From NCBI RefSeq assembly GCF_002105155.1, contig NW_019028979.1:1178001-1242000 (forward strand): a stretch of DNA of 64,000 nt. Direction: 5' to 3'. Shown one piece after another: positions 59,544 to 64,000 of the stretch; the first letter of the stretch is position 1; every line of letters begins with the position of its first letter. Below the pieces are notes generated by a model, which was not told the DNA's origin, did no database searches, and saw only the letters and a list, made by a program, of their open reading frames with translations. The stretch comes from Lobosporangium transversale (lineage: Eukaryota; Mortierellomycota; Mortierellomycetes; Mortierellales; Mortierellaceae). The position numbers and the translations under genes were made by a program.

Positions 59544-59662
59544 GAGAAAAGGAGGTAATGCGGCAACGGTTGGTATTATGCTTTTATTTGATGGCAATTT
59601 ATTTACTTCTTTTCCTTCACGGACGTATACTAGGCCCTTATATGTCCAAGATGTTGGTGTAG
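57310..59662 (+). CDS. ELP3: Elongator complex subunit 3, tRNA uridine-34 acetyltransferase
   Basis: Catalytic subunit of Elongator, which starts mcm5/ncm5 modification of wobble uridines. Seven exons (57310-57331, 57440-57450, 57572-57796, 57890-57960, 58075-58443, 58559-59481, 59634-59662) join in frame to 549 aa, the family length. Radical-SAM domain: the cluster is [14 protein letters not shown] (C-x9-C-x2-C), followed by [22 protein letters not shown] domain at the C-terminus: [50 protein letters not shown]. Exon 2 is only 11 nt and encodes the PSQ link between the start and the conserved region. The last intron is mostly a T24-A31 palindrome. The last exon is 29 nt. Confidence 0.96.
59487..59541. 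repeat. T24-A31 palindromic tract in the last ELP3 intron
   Basis: Starts four nt after the donor GT. T24 (59487-59510) is followed directly by A31 (59511-59541). The transcript could fold into a near-perfect A-U hairpin of up to 24 bp. Confidence 0.92.
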
Positions 59663-60025
59663 TTTGACGAGGCATCCCTACCATGTACTTTAAATAAATA
59701 ATATAAAAAATATACAGAACTGGTGATGAATCCGTTGACTCAATGAAGTGAGTCTAAACATAAGCTTCTAAATGATTACTTAGATGCATTCTAAATGTTC
59801 ATCTATGTAAACAATACGCGTGAGAAGACTTGGGCAATTTCGCAAAAACGCAACTTTGCATGCGTGTCTGGTGGTCTCATTTTTCCACATTTGGACGATC
59901 AACACATGTTGCTTCTGTGTATCCAAAATAATACATGTGTTTTAGCATATGGCATGCAGTTGGTAAAACAACACGTGGTTGACAAAGGAAGTTCTTTGCT
60001 TTATTCATTTTGTTTCCCAGCCATC
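59663..60025. other. Convergent intergenic region, ELP3 / family member D
   Basis: The 3' flanks of both genes. AT-rich start, no further feature seen. Confidence 0.5.
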
Positions 60026-63000
60026 CTACATCTCAAGTTTGAAGTCCCATTGGTTCTTTTCCGCCACTAAGATTAACTCCTTCATCCCCCTGGCCGTGAT
60101 CTGTGTGTTCAATAGCGACAACCCACTAAGCCCGAGCTTTGAACGACTGGGCTTCTGAAGACGATGGCTGATAGCTTTAGTAGCTGGGGATGTCAATGCT
60201 GGTCCTGATACAATTTTTACTGAAGCTTCGAGGTACTTCACCAGCAAAGTGGCTTCCTTATTCCCCATATTAGTGCGTTCTATCTGTAATTTCAATAATT
60301 TCGAAAAATCTAGTGACTTGAACAAGCATTCCCAGGCATTTACGCTACTATTACCATTGTAAATAGTATGTTTCGTCGGAACTACCTCATCCGGGCTGAG
60401 CTCCCCTTCTTCCTTTTCGAGGGGCGCCACCGGTGATCCCTTCCGTTTATCGTTCTCTCCTGGAGGGAGATTTAAGTCTGTCAGTTTTAGTGATCTCAAA
60501 GTCAGTTTTGTTCTGGAAAGGAGAGAACCACAAAGTTCTTGAAACCGTTCATAGTTGAGGCTCTGGCAATCAATCTCCAGTTCCTGTAGCGAAAGCTCTG
60601 CCGTCACCAGTACTCCGGAGTATTGGTGCTGCTGCTGCGGATTCTGCCGATGATAGGAACCATTAGTATTATAAGTGTTATTGCTACCCATCCACTTCGT
60701 AATCACACCCACCCAGGTATTGTCATGGAGATTCCTGAGCCTCAGGGCCGTCAAGGACTTGAAAGGCATCTTCAATCCAGAGCTAGACAGGAGAGATAAC
60801 CACCCGACCTTACCAGGCTTTGCGCCCACAAGGTTAACGGTGAACTCCTGTATTCTGGTATCAGTATAAGTGGCAGAAGTAGCAGTAGCGTATGAAATAA
60901 TTCCTTTATCGCGTATGGCAGCGCTATTACCACCATGGGTCACCTTTACGGACAAGACAGGCGAGTTTTGGTAATTAAATTGAACGTTGATGCTTGGTGT
61001 AATCCCATAGGGCTTTCTTCTCAAAGCCTCATCTCTATCACTCATTAGTTGTTTTAGACAACTGTGATAGAGATCTGACGGGCAATCCAAGGTCAAGTGC
61101 TCGAGCTGGACTGCGCGCTTTACAACTTGCAGAATTCGATCCGTATGGCCTTTAGACCAATTGTGCGAGGCGTCTGGAAAATAAAACTGCACTTGCAGTA
61201 CTTTCAAGTTAAGTAGCTTTTCCACTTTGCCACCACCATTGACGCTAGAATAACGCTGCTGCTTCTGATGAAGCTGTTGTTGTTGCTGTTGCTGATGCTC
61301 TCCTTGAAAACGAACAAACCTAGGTACAGAAAGCAAGCGCAATTCCTCAAGTCTTTCGTGCTCTATTAGACGCTGGAATGAAGAACAGACAGAGTCTCTA
61401 TCTTGTTTGCTGGTATAAGCACTCGAAAGGAAGTCAGATAGAGGGGAAGGGGTAGAGAAAGTAGAAGAGCGGCGGCAATCCAGTATTAAAGCCTGGATGT
61501 CTGAGGCTTTGGTGATGGCATTGACAAGGTCTTCTAAGTCCTGTTGATCCCATACCCAATCCAAAGCGATGTTGAGCCATTTTCTCAGTTGTTGTGATTG
61601 TCGCTCTTTCAGCTTCTTGTTCTCGCTTTGAATAAGAAGCCTATAGAACGAGAGGGCTTCCATCGAGCTTGTTAGTGTAATGCTTATCTTTAGCCCATCG
61701 TCCCGATTTGCATCATCTTTTACCCATTCAATCATCCCACCACATCTTTCTACGAATTTTGTTAAGCCTTCGTAAGAAGATTTAGTAAACTGTGCTGATG
61801 GTGGTGAAGCCTCTATCACTATGATGGTTGGAGCACGTGCGCTAAGCTCTTCTGAGTTCTTTGTTATCCCTGCAGTTGCTGTTTCTGGCCTCATTAGCTC
61901 TACTGTTTTCCCAATAGCAGCACCTGTTTTTTGGCTTTTAATAATATCAGTAGTGCGCGGAAACCGCTTTAATTTCTTGCATTGAGGCTGTTGATCTTGG
62001 TCTCCATCAGTTAAGGGTCCATTAGATGTATACTGTGTGGGCTGGGCCGCCATCACGCTAGGCGAGGCAGTGGTTGATTTGATTTGGCTCTTGGTTGTGC
62101 TATCTATGGATAGGCCTCGTTTACGGCCGGCCCGCTTCGAGCCCTCCTCTTTAGTTTGCTGAAACTCGTCACTGGATCCTGGTACGGAACCTACATAAAA
62201 ATGAATACGATAGTTTTGATAGTTCGGGGCTTCACCACCATTGCTTAGGCTTTGAGTATCATCACTATTGTGCTTATGACGATCTATGTTGTTGGATTTT
62301 GGTGGAGCAGAATTTTTGTCGGCAGGCTTGTAGTCCTGATCGTGATGAAGACGGCCACGCTTTTTCTGTGCAGAAGGAGGGACAATGCTTCCTAAAAATC
62401 CTGACTCGGAGGAGCTTGATGAATACGAGAAACATTCAGAAGAGTTAGTGCTGCTATCATCCCTAATGAGACCATTACTAGGGCTGACACCAGTTCTACC
62501 ACTGCTGCTGCTACCACTGCTGTTGCTACCATTGCTGCTGCTACCATTGCTGCTGCTACCATTGCTGCTGCTACCATTGCTGCTGCTACCATTGCTGCTG
62601 CTATCGCTGCTATTACTGCCACTATCGCTGCTGTTACTGCCACTATCACTGCTGTTACTACTGGTATCACTGCTACCATTACTATTGGATCGGCTCCTCA
62701 TTAGAAGTAATGTCTTTCCAGAATACTCCATTCGATGGTTAGGTCTAGAGTTGTGACTAACATTGCTCCTATCGTCATTACCATCGCTATTGCCACTGGC
62801 ATCATCATCATCATCATTGTCGATCCGAAATGGACGCTTTCGTTGCTTCTGTCCCTGCTGGTCTTTCTGCTCTTGAGGTTGTTCCTGCTGCTCTTGATAT
62901 TTTTGGCGCTGCTGATGTTCTAGATGTTCCAGGCTTTCCTGCTGTCCCCGTTGCCTCTGTTCTTTACAAGCCAGCTCAAGTAACTTGATCAGGTCTTGAC

Positions 63001-63799
63001 TTAGTCGCTCGCCTTGTTTAGAGACCACTTTCTCAACCCCACTGCATAACCTTTGAAAGAGCGAATCTGATAAATTGCAGTGGGCATCCGCAACTGGATG
63101 TGGTGATGGAAAAGGTATATTTTGCTCCTGCTGGTGTTGTTGTTGTTGTTGTTGCTTCGTAGGTAGGACTTCTTGAAGGAGAGAACAATCGTGAACGACG
63201 TGAATGACTTGTTTAGGCTGATAATGAACCCAGATAACATCGTCATCACTATCATCGCCACTACTATCCCGTGAAGCATCGCTATATCCCCTAATGTTTA
63301 TAGTAAGCAGATTGTCAAGAACTTAACAACTTTTTTTTTTTTTTTTTTTTTTTTTTCATATTTCGCGATTCAATGTCAATAATAATAAAAAAAAAAGTTC
63401 ATTATCTTCTATTTTTCCTCCCCTCATTTTCTTCATCGTCAGCTATTCTTACCTTGTGTTCCTGGCTCTTTTATCGTTTACTTTACTTTCTGTAACCGTA
63501 TTTTTATTTGTATGGTTCGATTGCTTCCGGATATCCTGCTGTTGCTGCTGGCGCCTTCGTCGACTCGAACGAAATCCAACTTGAGGTTCGAGAGTTCTTC
63601 CATCGACTTCTAACCGAACCATCCTTGGATACATCTGTTCAATTTTATAGAGAGGAATATATTTAGTCCCTGTACGTTCATGAATCCGTACAGGCACTTT
63701 AACAGGGCCATGACATGGTCCTGGAATCGTTGGAAGAAGCTTTTGGTGTAATATCCGTGAGCCTCTATTCGTCTTCCTACGCTGAGTTGATTTTGCCAT
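60026..63799 (-). CDS. Family member D: divergent paralogue with low-complexity centre and LRR-like array
   Basis: Exons 63453-63799 and 60026-63290 join in frame (phase 2, intron 162 nt) to 1203 aa. The N-terminal domain is recognisable but diverged (VPVRIHERTGTKYIPLYKIE, QMYPRMVRLEVDGRTL) and lacks the D-G-N-R end; a basic stretch precedes the intron. The next 350 residues are low complexity: Gln runs, Asp/Ser runs, and a tandem SSNGS repeat near 62500-62660. No PRLFI/CEC domain was found. The C-terminal half is LRR/RNI-like and aligns by eye with A and B (KISITLTSSMEALSFYRLL matches the QFYKALERVRS region; LNLKVLQVQFYF; LEHLTLDCPS; SLQELEIDCQSL). Basic clusters (RKRPFR, GRKRG) could be nuclear signals. 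Function unknown. Confidence 0.78.
62494..62672. repeat. In-frame 15-bp repeat coding for SSNGS in member D
   Basis: Units of GCTGCTGCTACCATT (plus strand) repeat in tandem, with degenerate flanking copies, giving Ser/Asn/Gly repeats. This tract also makes open frames on other strands that are not genes. Confidence 0.88.
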
Positions 63800-63801
63800 T
63801 T

Positions 63802-63838
<37 letters not shown>

Positions 63839-63949
63839 GGGTACTTGACTGGGTCCTGGTCTAGTTTAGTGTTGTACAGCCAAGAGTATAAAGTATAGAA
63901 AGTGTAGAGATGATAACGTTCAGATTAATAGACAGAATGATTATGATAA

Positions 63950-63986
<37 letters not shown>

Positions 63987-64000
63987 ACTTATTAAGCAAA
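63800..64000. other. 5' flank of family member D, with T/A palindrome
   Basis: T23 (63799-63821) followed by A17 (63822-63838) lies directly against the ATG of member D, so the leader ends in a long A run. A second A tract is at about 63951-63980. Nothing else recognised before the window ends. Confidence 0.6.

Noticed and set aside
59334-59684. 116-aa minus-strand frame across the ELP3 3' end
   Set aside because: Runs through the T/A homopolymer of the ELP3 intron and is antisense to conserved KAT residues.
62385-62756. 123-aa Leu-rich plus-strand frame resembling a membrane protein
   Set aside because: Antisense of the SSNGS repeat of family member D; the poly-Leu pattern follows from the repeat unit.

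Overview
The window is nuclear DNA of an early-diverging filamentous fungus, most probably Mortierellomycota (Mortierella or a relative). The genes have many short introns (mostly about 90-145 nt, a few up to about 700 nt) with GT..AG ends. Introns and intergenic DNA carry very long A or T homopolymers, up to 43 nt. A set of paralogous LRR-like proteins has a layout I associate, from memory, with this phylum. The taxonomic call is inference.

Layout. 1-1949 (-): 5' part of a PP2C-type phosphatase running off the left edge. 3968-6309: an intact Tc1/mariner-superfamily transposon with 37-bp perfect inverted repeats, TA duplications and a DD82E transposase (Sailor type). 7976-11350 (-): a long, serine-rich locus that is either decayed or heavily interrupted by introns. 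12491-34742: a dense housekeeping block with a single-pass surface protein, STRAP-like WD40 protein, RER1, FKBP12, tubulin cofactor C, ERF4/Golgin-A7, dolichyldiphosphatase, heme oxygenase, a TMEM135-like protein, EMC4 and an NmrA-like oxidoreductase. 37211-37537: a small secreted protein with eight cysteines. 37800-48372 (-): three tandem paralogues (A, B, C) with a conserved N-terminal domain; a fourth, divergent member (D) lies at 60026-63799. Between them are a tetraspanin, a PX-PB1 protein, and a head-to-head pair of tRNA enzymes, the CCA-adding enzyme and Elongator subunit ELP3.

How the genes fit together. Several act in the secretory and membrane system: RER1 (ER retrieval), EMC4 (membrane insertion), dolichyldiphosphatase (N-glycosylation), ERF4 (Ras palmitoylation), the tetraspanin and the surface protein. 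Two mature tRNAs and share a promoter region of about 295 bp. FKBP12 and tubulin cofactor C also share one.

Most unusual content: the A/B/C/D family, in which an N-terminal module of about 75 residues is cut by a phase-2 intron after a D-G-N-R motif and joined to a helical region, a CEC-containing central domain and an LRR-like array, with one naturally short member. This architecture resembles an intracellular receptor repertoire, but its function is unknown. Exon boundaries were derived by hand from splice signals and reading-frame continuity; no transcript or database evidence was available.
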